A stretch of 37,447 bases of DNA, taken from assembly GCA_947173495.1 (NCBI GenBank), contig CAMWFQ010000035.1, forward strand, positions 1 to 37,447, given 5' to 3'. The DNA comes from an uncultured Lachnospiraceae bacterium (GTDB lineage: Bacteria > Bacillota > Clostridia > Lachnospirales > Lachnospiraceae). Positions within the stretch are counted from its first letter, which is position 1, and every line of letters begins with the position of its first letter. Positions 17,030-25,593 of this stretch are shown here, piece by piece. The notes beneath the pieces are model-generated. The model saw only the letters and a program-made list of their open reading frames with translations. It had not been told where the DNA came from and did not search any database. The position numbers and the translations under genes were made by a program.

Positions 17030-18129
17030 TTCGTTTCCTTTCTTTTTTGTAGTTGACAGGGAAGCAGCCCGGATTCTTTTTACAGACAACGGTAAAATCT
17101 TTCCCTTTTGCTATTGTCTATAGGATTCTCCGGGCTGCCCTGCACATGGTTTCAGGGGCTGCGCCCCTGTGTCTGCAGCATAGTAATCCTCCATGCTTCC
17201 AACGCCTGCAAATTTGGGCGTCAGCATTTCACAGTATCCTCCACACCACCTCCTTTCAGCCAGCCCATGGAAAGGCACAAATACTTCCTGAATTTATGCA
17301 CTTCCATGGAATGGCTGGATAATCTCTGTAACTGTCCGTTCCCACGGCCATCTCTTTTTGAAAAATCATTCTTTCTAATTTCCGTTTTATAAATATAAAA
17401 GCGCCAGTACCCTCATCAGGATTTTCATTTGCCCAGCCCCCTACTGGCAGGGAGTATGCAGGGCGGGATGGCTAATCCGCTCCATAGTCCGTGGCAGGGA
17501 ACGCTTCCCTCTCCCTGCCCGTCCTCCGGCGTGCTGTTCCGGCTACCCTCACCGGGCAGAAGTATCATTATGGCTCCCCTTAGAACTCCCTGCCATGGGA
17601 AATCCCGCACCGGATGCCGCTTGCTGCCTTCCTTCTCCTGTTACGGTCCTTCGGTTTACCCTATAGGGCAGGCAGGTCATGGCGAAGCTGATTGTCCGAC
17701 GCAACTTATCAAGAGGAAACCTCTTAAAGCCGCTGCATACTGGTATTCAGTTTTCAGGTTTCCTACATTCAGGCGGAAAGCCTATGACCCTAAAATGACA
17801 GCCAGAAGACTGTGTTTTAAAGCCTATAATAAGCATAAAGGATTATTGAAATTTTTTTTACACGCAAAAGTGGGTATTTTCCTCAATCCTTACCCATCTT
17901 TGTGGGTGTCCGGCTATCCGTCTCCAAATCCCGCACTTCTCCGACAAAAACCTGCATTAAGCGCTCAGCCTTCACAATCACAACAATTTCCCCGTACAAA
18001 AAAGACGCCCAAAGATTTTCATTTCTCTGAACGTCTCTCATCTGCCTGAAACTTTTTCACATAAGATAAAAGCCAGCTAATAAAAATATAATATTTCCTG
18101 CTTATGTAAGCATCCATTCTGTCAACACT
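17030..18129 (-). ncRNA. Candidate long structured leader / non-coding RNA upstream of the wall-protein gene
   Basis: 1.1 kb with no protein family recognisable on either strand. Hairpins crowd 17064-17725: GCAGCCCGGA (17064-17073) with TCCGGGCTGC (17130-17139); CAGGGGC-TGC-GCCCCTG (17154-17170); CCAGCC-CATGGAA with TTCCATG-GAAT-GGCTGG (17260-17318); GCCAGTA with TACTGGC (17403-17448); GGCAGGGA with TCCCTGCC (17493-17519); AAGAGG-AAA-CCTCTT (17711-17725). The block 17400-17760 is clearly GC-richer than 17780-18130. The 17064-17139 stem closes 34 bases before the wall-protein start, so it could control translation. I could not match it to a named RNA class. From 17830 to 18129 I see only AT-rich DNA. 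Confidence 0.5.
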
Positions 18130-18489
18130 TTACCACAGAAATTCATCCTTATACCTGAACAGGGAATCCATTACCGCTATGGCATACTTAACCTCATTCA
18201 CCGTTTTATCTTTAAACAGCAGACATACTGCCTCCTGCCAAAAACCGTACTTTCCTTCACTCTCCCCAATATCCACAAGGATATTAAGGGAAATTCCAAG
18301 GGCAAGAGCTATCCTGATCAGCGTTTCCAGTCTTGCCCCGCTCTTCCCTGCCTCTACTTTCTGGATTGCCGTAAGCGACAGCTCCGTCTCCTCTGCAAGT
18401 CTCTCCTGCGTCAATCCTTTTTCCATCCGTATCCTCCTGACATTTCCTCCAATCCTGTCATAGTATGTTCCGCATGAAAAATGTTCCAT
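18130..18489 (-). CDS. Cro/CI-type (XRE) HTH regulator
   Basis: 119 aa. HTH_3 domain at residues 12-70 (IRMEKGLTQERLAEETELSLTAIQKVEAGKSGA), followed by a helical tail that may dimerise. A GGGGGAAAG stretch precedes ATG 18489. Position between the surface module and cargo suggests control of the element or of the adjacent leader; the target is not shown. A consensus-like AGGAGGTG at 18541-18548 on the same strand heads only a five-codon reading frame. Confidence 0.88.
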   Translation of the reverse strand: MEHFSCGTYYDRIGGNVRRIRMEKGLTQERLAEETELSLTAIQKVEAGKSGARLETLIRIALALGISLNILVDIGESEGKYGFWQEAVCLLFKDKTVNEVKYAIAVMDSLFRYKDEFLW

Positions 18490-18679
18490 TTATTTTATCT
18501 TTCCCCCAAAAGGCCAATTCACATCTGTCTTTCCAGTTTTTCACCTCCTACTTTTACGACATATATTTTCTATCCTATCCATATGCAGCAGTACTTATCT
18601 GTTTTCTGTTCTGGTATAAAAAATCAGCGGCAGACACTTAATGGAATCTGACACTTGTTACAAGCCTTAAGTCCTGCCC

Positions 18680-18925
18680 CTATCTTTCCTCCGCTTTCAG
18701 CCTGCTGTCTTCATCGGCACCACAATCATTTCTGATGTGTACTACCACGTCCTCTACGGGGCAACAAAATATATCACAGATGTAGTCAATTGATGACAGG
18801 TTCATGTTTTTATTGTGTTTTAAGCGGTGGATAACGGCTTTGTTAAAGCCATAATCAACTTCAAGGCTGTATGTGGATATCCTTCTTTCGTCCATCATCT
18901 TCCAAAACGGCTCATATATCATCAT
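18680..18925 (-). CDS. Small HTH regulator (HTH_26/Cro-like)
   Basis: 81 aa. FWKMMDERRISTYSLEVDYGFNKAVIHRLKHNKNM reads as a short XRE-like helix-turn-helix, followed by MNLSSIDYICDIFCCPVEDVV, the usual helix 4-5 pattern of this ICE-associated group. Two ATGs in a row (18925, 18922). An AGGT-ATCTAC-ACCT dyad lies just upstream (18928-18941) and TATAAA/TATACT words further up, so it may bind its own leader. Target unknown. Confidence 0.82.
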   Translation of the reverse strand: MMIYEPFWKMMDERRISTYSLEVDYGFNKAVIHRLKHNKNMNLSSIDYICDIFCCPVEDVVVHIRNDCGADEDSRLKAEER

Positions 18926-19182
18926 AGGTATCTACACCTGTATTTTATAGTATAAAAGAGTAAGAAATTATTTTCCATCCTGCATATCTGTAGGATACAG
19001 GCAAATGCCTTAGTGCGTTCATAAATCCCGTTTTACGAGAATGCACATTTACTGCTTACCAATAGAGGAAAATTATAAAAAACAATTTTGCAGGCTGATT
19101 TTAGTGAATCTGTCATATATTATAAGCTGTCAAATAAAATTTCAAAATAATCAAAATATATTCAATTTTTAAAACATAAACA
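18926..19182. other. AT-rich spacer at the change from ICE backbone to cargo
   Basis: No gene seen. Base composition drops to AT-rich here, and the GC-rich codon use of the surface module gives way to A/T-ending codons. Only short imperfect dyads are present. Confidence 0.4.
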
Positions 19183-19425
19183 CTAAGAAAAGTTTTTCCT
19201 ACATGGGTCGTTACATACAGTTCCCGTTTCAAGCTTCTCCTGTTCCTTTTTCAGACGTTTTTTTGCATCCGCTACGGTTTCACCATCTTTTGTAAGATAA
19301 TGCCCAACAAAAGCGTCCTCTATTTTGGAATAGCCGCCAACAACGGTACCTTCAATTTTTTCAAATGTACCTACAACTTTCTCTGTAATCTTTTCATTTG
19401 CTTTTACAATTTTAGACTTTGCCAT
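19183..19425 (-). CDS. Small conserved-looking charged protein, function unknown
   Basis: 80 aa, Lys/Glu-rich, with two internal repeats of the form KVVGTFEKIEGTVVGGYSKIEDAFVGHYL, then an amphipathic helix and a short Cys-containing tail. Soluble, no signal. AAAGGATAAAC precedes ATG 19425. It is the last of three closely spaced leftward genes divergent from a TetR regulator, so probably part of that regulon. I do not recognise a named family. Confidence 0.75.
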   Translation of the reverse strand: MAKSKIVKANEKITEKVVGTFEKIEGTVVGGYSKIEDAFVGHYLTKDGETVADAKKRLKKEQEKLETGTVCNDPCRKNFS

Positions 19426-19431
19426 AATAGT

Positions 19432-19560
19432 TTATCCTTTCTTTTTACCTCTTGTTATCAATACAATTCCAAATATCAGTATAAATAAAAAGTACTTCCG
19501 GTTAATATATTCATTTTTCGAATATCTGTATCCTTCAATCCTGTTGACGCCACTTTGCAT
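19432..19560 (-). CDS. Possible 42-aa membrane peptide
   Basis: Starts 5 bases after the stop of the upstream gene and ends 6 bases before the next ATG, filling the gap exactly. It has a basic N-terminal half, one membrane segment (YFLFILIFGIVLI) and a TRGKKKG tail. The ribosome site is weak (GAG). Its fit into the operon spacing is the main support. Confidence 0.5.
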   Translation of the reverse strand: MQSGVNRIEGYRYSKNEYINRKYFLFILIFGIVLITRGKKKG

Positions 19561-19565
19561 TAAGC

Positions 19566-19937
19566 TCAATCTTTTATCCCTTTTACCATAGGAATTAACG
19601 AAAGCAGGATAACAATCCCAATCAAGCCGATTACAACGCCAATAACCATTTTTCCCCATACCATACAAAAGCACATTCCTACACCCAATGCTAAAGCACC
19701 AATAACACCAACAATAATTGTAAGAATGGTCTTACCGGAAATCTGAATCGGCTGCTTGTGCTCCATTTTTCTCCACACAATCAAGGTAATCAGCCCAAGC
19801 AAAAGCCCTGTGCAGCCGAATATAACTCCCGGCTGAAACGCTTCCCATTCCGGGATAAGTGCCATACACATTCCCAAAGCAAACAGTACGCCGCTTACCG
19901 TTCCCATAAGCATTGCCACAAAACTACTTTTTTTCAT
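19566..19937 (-). CDS. Four-helix membrane protein of the TetR-divergent operon
   Basis: 123 aa, four hydrophobic helices, Gly-rich (VGVIGALALGVGMCFCMVWGKM), no enzymatic motif. Perfect AAGGAGG before ATG 19937. First gene of the leftward set. Family unknown to me. Its place opposite a TetR regulator suggests an efflux-like or envelope role induced by a small ligand, which is inference. Confidence 0.8.
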   Translation of the reverse strand: MKKSSFVAMLMGTVSGVLFALGMCMALIPEWEAFQPGVIFGCTGLLLGLITLIVWRKMEHKQPIQISGKTILTIIVGVIGALALGVGMCFCMVWGKMVIGVVIGLIGIVILLSLIPMVKGIKD

Positions 19938-19973
19938 TAAGATTATCCTCCTTTTTTAACCAACAGTTGTTTG

Positions 19974-19998
19974 TTTATTGTAAGAATAGTATAATAAA
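19974..19998. promoter_or_regulatory. Possible TetR operator overlapping a leftward promoter
   Basis: A 25-bp imperfect dyad, TTTATT ... AATAAA with matching inner TA steps, lies between the divergent tetR and membrane-protein genes. On the minus strand it covers TATACT/TTATTA -10 words, with TTGATT 17 bases upstream of TTATTA, so a bound repressor would block transcription. Confidence 0.45.
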
Positions 19999-20056
19999 TC
20001 TGCCACACCATAACAATCAACAATATTAAGACAAGCGTTGGAATAAAGGATATCTT

Positions 20057-20599
20057 ATGAACACAAAAAATAATAAGCGGAAACGGGAATCCATGCAAAA
20101 AATAGAGCAAGTATTGATAGAATTTCTTCAAACAAAGGAATTAAATCAAATCAGTGTTTCCGATATATGCAAAAAGGCTAATCTGAATCGCAGTACCTTT
20201 TACGCAAACTATGTCGATATCTACGAATTAGCTGATACGATAAGGGAAAAACTGGAAACTCAATTTGCTGAATTATATAAAGATGAAACGAAACAAGGCT
20301 TTAATTCAAATAATTATCTGGTGCTTTTTCAGCATATAGCTCAAAATCAGATTTTTTATCATACCTACTTCAAATTGGGATATGATGAAAAATATAAGAT
20401 TTTGACTTATGATTACGAACTGGCTCAAAAACATTTTGGTGACTGCCATATTCAATACCATATGGAATTTTTCAAAAGCGGTCTGACAAGGATAATCAAA
20501 TTGTGGTTACAAAATGGATGCAAGGAAACTCCTGAAGAAATGTTTGAAATCATTAAAAGTGAATATCGTGGGCGTGAGGAATTTTTTGCTGCAAAATAG
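20057..20599 (+). CDS. TetR/AcrR family regulator
   Basis: 180 aa. N-terminal helix-turn-helix: KELNQISVSDICKKANLNRSTFYANYVDIYELAD, the classic TetR pattern. The C-terminal helical domain resembles the AcrR-like TetR_C_7/33 group (FFKSGLTRIIKLWLQNGCKETPEEM). AAAGGAT lies 7 bases before ATG 20057. Likely represses the divergent three-gene set. Ligand unknown. Very AT-rich codon use compared with genes left of 18 kb. Confidence 0.9.
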   Translation: MNTKNNKRKRESMQKIEQVLIEFLQTKELNQISVSDICKKANLNRSTFYANYVDIYELADTIREKLETQFAELYKDETKQGFNSNNYLVLFQHIAQNQIFYHTYFKLGYDEKYKILTYDYELAQKHFGDCHIQYHMEFFKSGLTRIIKLWLQNGCKETPEEMFEIIKSEYRGREEFFAAK

Positions 20600-20667
20600 T
20601 AATATCATTTATTATTCCTTTAAAATCCTAGAAGACAATAGAACTAAAAGGGATTCCCCGGCGGTCG

Positions 20668-20709
20668 GCAATATGGAAAAATCTAAAAATTTAGATATTT
20701 CCATATTGC
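20668..20709. terminator. Bidirectional terminator between convergent tetR and acyltransferase genes
   Basis: 20-bp arms GCAATATGGAAAAATCTAAA (20668-20687) and its complement (20690-20709), 19 of 20 matching with an AA loop. T-rich DNA follows on the plus strand. Confidence 0.75.
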
Positions 20710-20786
20710 TTGTCTTTTGTCCTTTGGTACAGAGCCGTATTTGAATAATATCCGACGGCCTGCCGTAAAAACCTCCTCATTCCCAT

Positions 20787-22070
20787 TTATTCAGGCTTTA
20801 CATACAGCCTTTCTGCCTGTCGGCTTGCTGTAATAAAACTCTTATCTTTTCCGGTCGTAATCACTTCCATATCTGTTGCAGACAATAATCCATAAGGTGT
20901 CAGCCTTTTTATTAACGCTTCCGCATATCGTTTTTCAGAAAATCCCTGCAGCATTTCTAAAGATACCTTCCCTCCGGCAGAAACCATATTTACAGTCAAC
21001 CCGCAAATCATATCACTGTAAAAATGTGCGGATTCTACATACTCTGCATAGTCATTCAAACGAAGCCTTCCCATATAGCTAATAACATAGGTGTTATTGA
21101 CCATTCCATTAAAGAATGACATCATATTTCGTTTTTCCTCAAGTGTAGGAATTCCATCCAGCTTGTTAAACATCCCTATCTGTTTATTCAGTCCGGCTTT
21201 TATATTATTTGGCTCACGCTGAACAGCAAGCATTTCCCGATATTTCTCTGCAAGATTTTCCCTGCTATACAGTAAATCCTCCGCGGTAAACGGCAGATAG
21301 GCAGACCCGACACAATTTCTATGTGTCTGCTCCATACCAACAGCCGCCCGGAGATCCATCGCCATATTGCAGATAACAGGCTTTGCTGCTTCCGGATTTA
21401 ATTCCAGAATACATCCTGACAATAGCATCGCTACAAAGATTGCCGGAGTTGCATGTACGGCCCTCACCATATCTACGAACTTTCGTTCATCCAAAATAAG
21501 CTCTGTATGATAGCATTTTTCCGGTGTTCCCGTACTTTCCGGTAATGCAAAGCCATCCTTTTCTACCGGATATACGGTAGTTTCATCTACTTTATAATAT
21601 TCTGTAGAAAACGGCTCCATTGTCTCTTCCGTCGGAATCGGTTCTCCCGGAAGACGGATGCCTTCCGCAGAAAACTTTTTATGGTATTTCTGGCAGCAAT
21701 AACCATAGAGCAATGTTTCCACAAAAGGCTGCACTCCCCGGCCATCGCATAGGCCATGATGGAAAGCCACACGGATCAGGTTTCCTGAATAAGTCACATC
21801 CAACAAATGATAGCCTGTAGACATACTTCCAAGAGTCCGGAATTTACTGGTTTTAACTGCCACCATTGAATTGTCGTCACGATGCAGAAAATAGGAACCA
21901 CCTTTTTCTACCAATTTGTCAGTAAGATAAGGAAACCTTTTTACAGTATTGGTAAGGGCAACCTGCAGATAACTTCCTGTTACTTTATCTTTCATGCGGA
22001 CTTCAATCACTGTGCTGTCATATCCATCTGTTCGATATAAAAATGATTGTCCAGATCGAATCTGCTTCAT
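20787..22070 (-). CDS. HHxxxDG acyltransferase (condensation / alcohol acetyltransferase fold)
   Basis: 427 aa. The motif FHHGLCDGRG near residue 110 is the HHxxxDG active site of the chloramphenicol-acetyltransferase/condensation superfamily. DLRAAVG and a NNTYVISYMGRLRLNDY segment in the second half fit the DFG-side lobe, closest by eye to alcohol acetyltransferases. It should move an acyl group from CoA or a carrier to a hydroxyl or amine. No carrier domain is present. ATG 22070 has AGGAG upstream; TATAAT at 22113-22108 overlaps the earlier ATG, which supports the later start. Last gene of the leftward cargo operon, 140 bases after the fusion esterase. Confidence 0.75.
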   Translation of the reverse strand: MKQIRSGQSFLYRTDGYDSTVIEVRMKDKVTGSYLQVALTNTVKRFPYLTDKLVEKGGSYFLHRDDNSMVAVKTSKFRTLGSMSTGYHLLDVTYSGNLIRVAFHHGLCDGRGVQPFVETLLYGYCCQKYHKKFSAEGIRLPGEPIPTEETMEPFSTEYYKVDETTVYPVEKDGFALPESTGTPEKCYHTELILDERKFVDMVRAVHATPAIFVAMLLSGCILELNPEAAKPVICNMAMDLRAAVGMEQTHRNCVGSAYLPFTAEDLLYSRENLAEKYREMLAVQREPNNIKAGLNKQIGMFNKLDGIPTLEEKRNMMSFFNGMVNNTYVISYMGRLRLNDYAEYVESAHFYSDMICGLTVNMVSAGGKVSLEMLQGFSEKRYAEALIKRLTPYGLLSATDMEVITTGKDKSFITASRQAERLYVKPE

Positions 22071-22210
22071 ATTCTCTATTTCTCCTATCTGTCTGTAATG
22101 TATTGCCATTATATTTTCTGTGTCCGGTTTCAGCAGAATAATTCTGTGTCTTCAATAATCTTCCCAGTATTTCTCGATTGTAAGTATCCTGACATATTAA
22201 GACCTCAATA

Positions 22211-25200
22211 TTATTTAATAACATGGAGTTTGTTACTTTTATCCATATATACAAGAAATCCATTTCCAACCGACATTCCCTGCAGTGTATGACTTGCATC
22301 CTTTTCCCATATTTCCGACACACTACTATCCTTATACTGATAGCATAATCCCTTTCCAGCAGCCCCATCTGTTGTATAATAAATATAATAAGTTTCTTCA
22401 TTTTCCTGACTTACAACAGGGGATGCATAGACAGGCTCAGGATTCTGTATCGTGCTTACTTTTTGGAAAATTCCATCTGTCACAGATACAACATCAATAC
22501 CTCCATTTCTTTCATTGCTGTCCTGCTTTGTATAAAAACCGACAAAACAATAATTTCCAACAACTGTAGGCGTAGAGCAACTGTTCCCGGAAAGCTTCAC
22601 AAATTCCAACTTCGGTTTTTCATCCATAAGAGCCGCTGTTTCGGCCCGCCACAGATATCCATTCAGGCTTGTAAAGAAAATATATTCATTCCATTTACAA
22701 ATACTTGAACGCACTCCACCGGCCTGTTCCACATAATCATTAAGATGAATTGTTTTTACAGGATTTCCGCCACTGCCTGTGAAACTGCCGTCCTTATCCA
22801 TCAGATATATGTTTCCCGATTCACTCCCACATATGAGGCGGCCTTTTCCATTAACTTCAACTTCCGTCATGCCAGCCCAATAGAAGCTATCTCCATTTTC
22901 CGGATTGCAGCGTGACAATTCATACCTGCTTATAGAAAATTTAAAATAACATCCATCTCCGTCATAAGTTCCAAAATAAATTGAATCCTCAAACTGCTTT
23001 AAAGGAGTATCTGCTTCACCTCTGCTTGTCAGAAGGCGGGTAACTGCCGGATTTCCTGTTATATTGCGTATCCGGCAAAGTTCCCAATTAGGAATCAAAA
23101 TCTGAATATTTGCAGAAATATTTCCGCCCGTATTATTACGGAGCGTAATTGTAACCGTATATATACCGGACGAAATCATCTCCTGTGATTCTGTTTTATC
23201 CGTGTCAAGAGTAATAACAAATTCACCCTCTTCCGAACTCACATTGAACGCATAGGTATTAGAACCAGAAGCCAAAACAACCTCCGCTGAATAATCGTTG
23301 GATTTTAGGCTTACTAATCCGGTAGAAATTTTTAATACATGGTAATGGCCGACCAAATTCACATTTCTGACATCCAGTGTGCCAGATGCCCCTGCAGCAA
23401 CAGTCATTGGATAATTAAAAGTTCCAAACACGTTATTGTACTGGGTCGATGCAGCATAGATAGTATCTCCGTATCGTGCATCTTCCACAATGATGGGTGT
23501 AGACAATTGGGCTGCTGCACCAATACTTTTATATAACTCTCTATCCCAGAATAAAATTTCAGATTCATTTAAAGCATAGGCCCTCATATGTATTCCGTCA
23601 TTTGGGCTGCTGTATTGAACAAAAATATAATTCTTTCCATCTTTTTCATAGGTAAGGGCTTCTCCGCCGATATCCCCATAAATACCTTTTTCAGAAATAG
23701 GCGCTGTCATTTCCGACACATACTTCTGCAGCAGATTATAACCGGCTTTAAAAACGCCGTTATTGTTGGCATTTCCCTGAAAAGCAGGCCAGCTGACTGA
23801 GTTGCCTGCAATGATTTTCCTCCCTTCAAAAAAGCGGGAACCCGAACCGTCCTTTGTAATTTTTGAGAAATACATTTCCCAAAGAATATTACACTCTTCC
23901 GGCTGGTATATATGAGGGCAGTCTGCCACCGATGAGTACCTGAAAATTGGAATATCATCGACCCCATTTGTCCATGTGCGGGTAAAATATCGATTCCCGT
24001 CATATGAAGTTCTATGTATATTGGCAATAAAACTGTCTCTGTTTGACCAATAGCTTACACACAAATCATTCCAGTTTCCTTTGAAAAACGCATCTGCATT
24101 AAGCGCATCATACCTGCCCATAAATACCCAGACGGGCAGAGGATTTTCTAAAACCGGGTCAGCCAGGGGTGTGTCCGGGATTGAACCCATCGTGTACCCC
24201 GAAGGGCTGATTGCAGTAAAATCTTCCGGTGTATCCAAGCCTAAACGCCATGTCATCCCCGCCCCGTTTGAATGCCCGGTAGCAAATATCTTTTTGTCGT
24301 CAATCGGATAATTTTGTTTCGTTATGTCTATAACTTTTTTAATGAACGAAACATCATCCGGCGCATCATCGGGAGAAACTGTATATTGGTTCCAAATAGG
24401 AACCGGAATCCAATTCATTGCAGCTAATGGACAAGGATATGCCGTCGGGAATACAACGATAAGGCCATATGATTCAGCTGCATCATTCCATCTGGAATCG
24501 CCAATAAAGGCTGCTGCGTCATTAGAGCCTCCATGCATCCCAATAACCAGTGGATATTTATTGCCAGGATTATAGTTGGTTGGAATATATGTCCACCAGC
24601 GTCTCAAAAATCCGTCTACTATCTTCTCTGTAAAAAAGAAACCGGTAGTTCCATTATTGACAAGCGGAATACGCCATCTCAACTCACCACCAGGAATAAA
24701 ATCAAACCTTTGGACAGGGTACAAAAACTTGTTATAAATAATCTCTTCTGTAATCCCCCGTCCTTTTGTAATCCAAACCCTTGCAGCTTCATTTTCATAA
24801 CATTCATCCGCATATTCATTTGCTCCTGAATCGACCGCATTATCTGCACTAATCCAATGTTCTTTCAATGTATCATTCCCAGAAACACTTTCAGTAGATA
24901 TCATCCATACGGGAACCGGGATTTTGTTATTGGGAAGCCCTATGGTTTGCTTTCCATCGGTATTTTGAGACTGCTCGAAAGGAAATGAGAGCTGCTCTCC
25001 AAAGATGTTTATAATAGACGGTGACACATCTTCTCCATTAATGCTTACCAAGCCTGCGAATAATTGTGGCCACAGTAAAGCCATCTTATGGGCAGCGCTG
25101 CCGCCTTCCCCGTAACCCACCCAGTAAAGAGACCTCTCGTCTAAATCGAAAGCTGCTGTAACTGTTCTGAATTTTTTATTGATTGTATTCCACACCTCAT

Positions 25201-25522
25201 AAAGAAAAATCTCATCAAATCTTGCGGTGGGAGAATTGCTCAAATTCCAGTTACCTGCTTCATACGGTTCTGCAATTACTAATGCCACACCATAGGAATC
25301 TGCAACTGTCACCCAATCCGAACCCTGTGTACTTTTATAGAAGTTTTCCGCTGAAACTTCATTTGGCGTTAATATTACCACCGCCGGTGAACACGGCTCG
25401 AACGTTCTGGGAATATACACTGTATATTTTCCGGGAACTGTTTTATCTAATGGCGATTGGTTATGGAAGACTCCCTGTATGGGAGGTGCATATGGATTAG
25501 CTGGATATTCATTATTTTTCAT
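22211..25522 (-). CDS. Esterase fusion: degenerate hydrolase + PHB-depolymerase-like hydrolase + beta-propeller
   Basis: 1103 aa, no signal peptide. Residues 25-270 are an alpha/beta-hydrolase-like domain whose nucleophile elbow reads GYGEGG: the Ser of GxSxG is Gly138. Residues 300-560 are a second, PHB-depolymerase/LpqC-like hydrolase with MHGG oxyanion loop, GHSNG (Ser418), an Asp in MGRYDAL and a His in ADCPHIY. From about 580 to the end are PQQ-like propeller blades (GSESGNIYLMDKDG, TSLNGYLWRAET) with an inserted beta-sandwich near 690-810. It probably hydrolyses an ester, with the propeller aiding recognition. AGGAG lies 9 bases before ATG 25522. Cytoplasmic by sequence. Confidence 0.75.
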   Translation of the reverse strand: MKNNEYPANPYAPPIQGVFHNQSPLDKTVPGKYTVYIPRTFEPCSPAVVILTPNEVSAENFYKSTQGSDWVTVADSYGVALVIAEPYEAGNWNLSNSPTARFDEIFLYEVWNTINKKFRTVTAAFDLDERSLYWVGYGEGGSAAHKMALLWPQLFAGLVSINGEDVSPSIINIFGEQLSFPFEQSQNTDGKQTIGLPNNKIPVPVWMISTESVSGNDTLKEHWISADNAVDSGANEYADECYENEAARVWITKGRGITEEIIYNKFLYPVQRFDFIPGGELRWRIPLVNNGTTGFFFTEKIVDGFLRRWWTYIPTNYNPGNKYPLVIGMHGGSNDAAAFIGDSRWNDAAESYGLIVVFPTAYPCPLAAMNWIPVPIWNQYTVSPDDAPDDVSFIKKVIDITKQNYPIDDKKIFATGHSNGAGMTWRLGLDTPEDFTAISPSGYTMGSIPDTPLADPVLENPLPVWVFMGRYDALNADAFFKGNWNDLCVSYWSNRDSFIANIHRTSYDGNRYFTRTWTNGVDDIPIFRYSSVADCPHIYQPEECNILWEMYFSKITKDGSGSRFFEGRKIIAGNSVSWPAFQGNANNNGVFKAGYNLLQKYVSEMTAPISEKGIYGDIGGEALTYEKDGKNYIFVQYSSPNDGIHMRAYALNESEILFWDRELYKSIGAAAQLSTPIIVEDARYGDTIYAASTQYNNVFGTFNYPMTVAAGASGTLDVRNVNLVGHYHVLKISTGLVSLKSNDYSAEVVLASGSNTYAFNVSSEEGEFVITLDTDKTESQEMISSGIYTVTITLRNNTGGNISANIQILIPNWELCRIRNITGNPAVTRLLTSRGEADTPLKQFEDSIYFGTYDGDGCYFKFSISRYELSRCNPENGDSFYWAGMTEVEVNGKGRLICGSESGNIYLMDKDGSFTGSGGNPVKTIHLNDYVEQAGGVRSSICKWNEYIFFTSLNGYLWRAETAALMDEKPKLEFVKLSGNSCSTPTVVGNYCFVGFYTKQDSNERNGGIDVVSVTDGIFQKVSTIQNPEPVYASPVVSQENEETYYIYYTTDGAAGKGLCYQYKDSSVSEIWEKDASHTLQGMSVGNGFLVYMDKSNKLHVIK

Positions 25523-25593
25523 ACTGATTTTCTCCTGTATATTATTACGGGAAACGTCATAAGAAAAAAATTATGCCGTTCCCCACAAATGCT

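Noticed and set aside
17400-17760. Group II intron
   Set aside because: No domain V motif and no reverse-transcriptase gene nearby.
17429-18049. 206-codon rightward open frame
   Set aside because: Pro/Ser/Arg-rich shadow sequence with no family pattern or ribosome site, running across the hairpin-rich region and the AT-rich DNA beyond it.
20787-22070. Non-ribosomal peptide synthetase fragment
   Set aside because: A condensation-type motif is present, but no adenylation or carrier domain is nearby; a stand-alone acyltransferase fits better.
22018-22401. 127-codon leftward frame
   Set aside because: Overlaps the end of the fusion esterase and the start of the acyltransferase in another frame.
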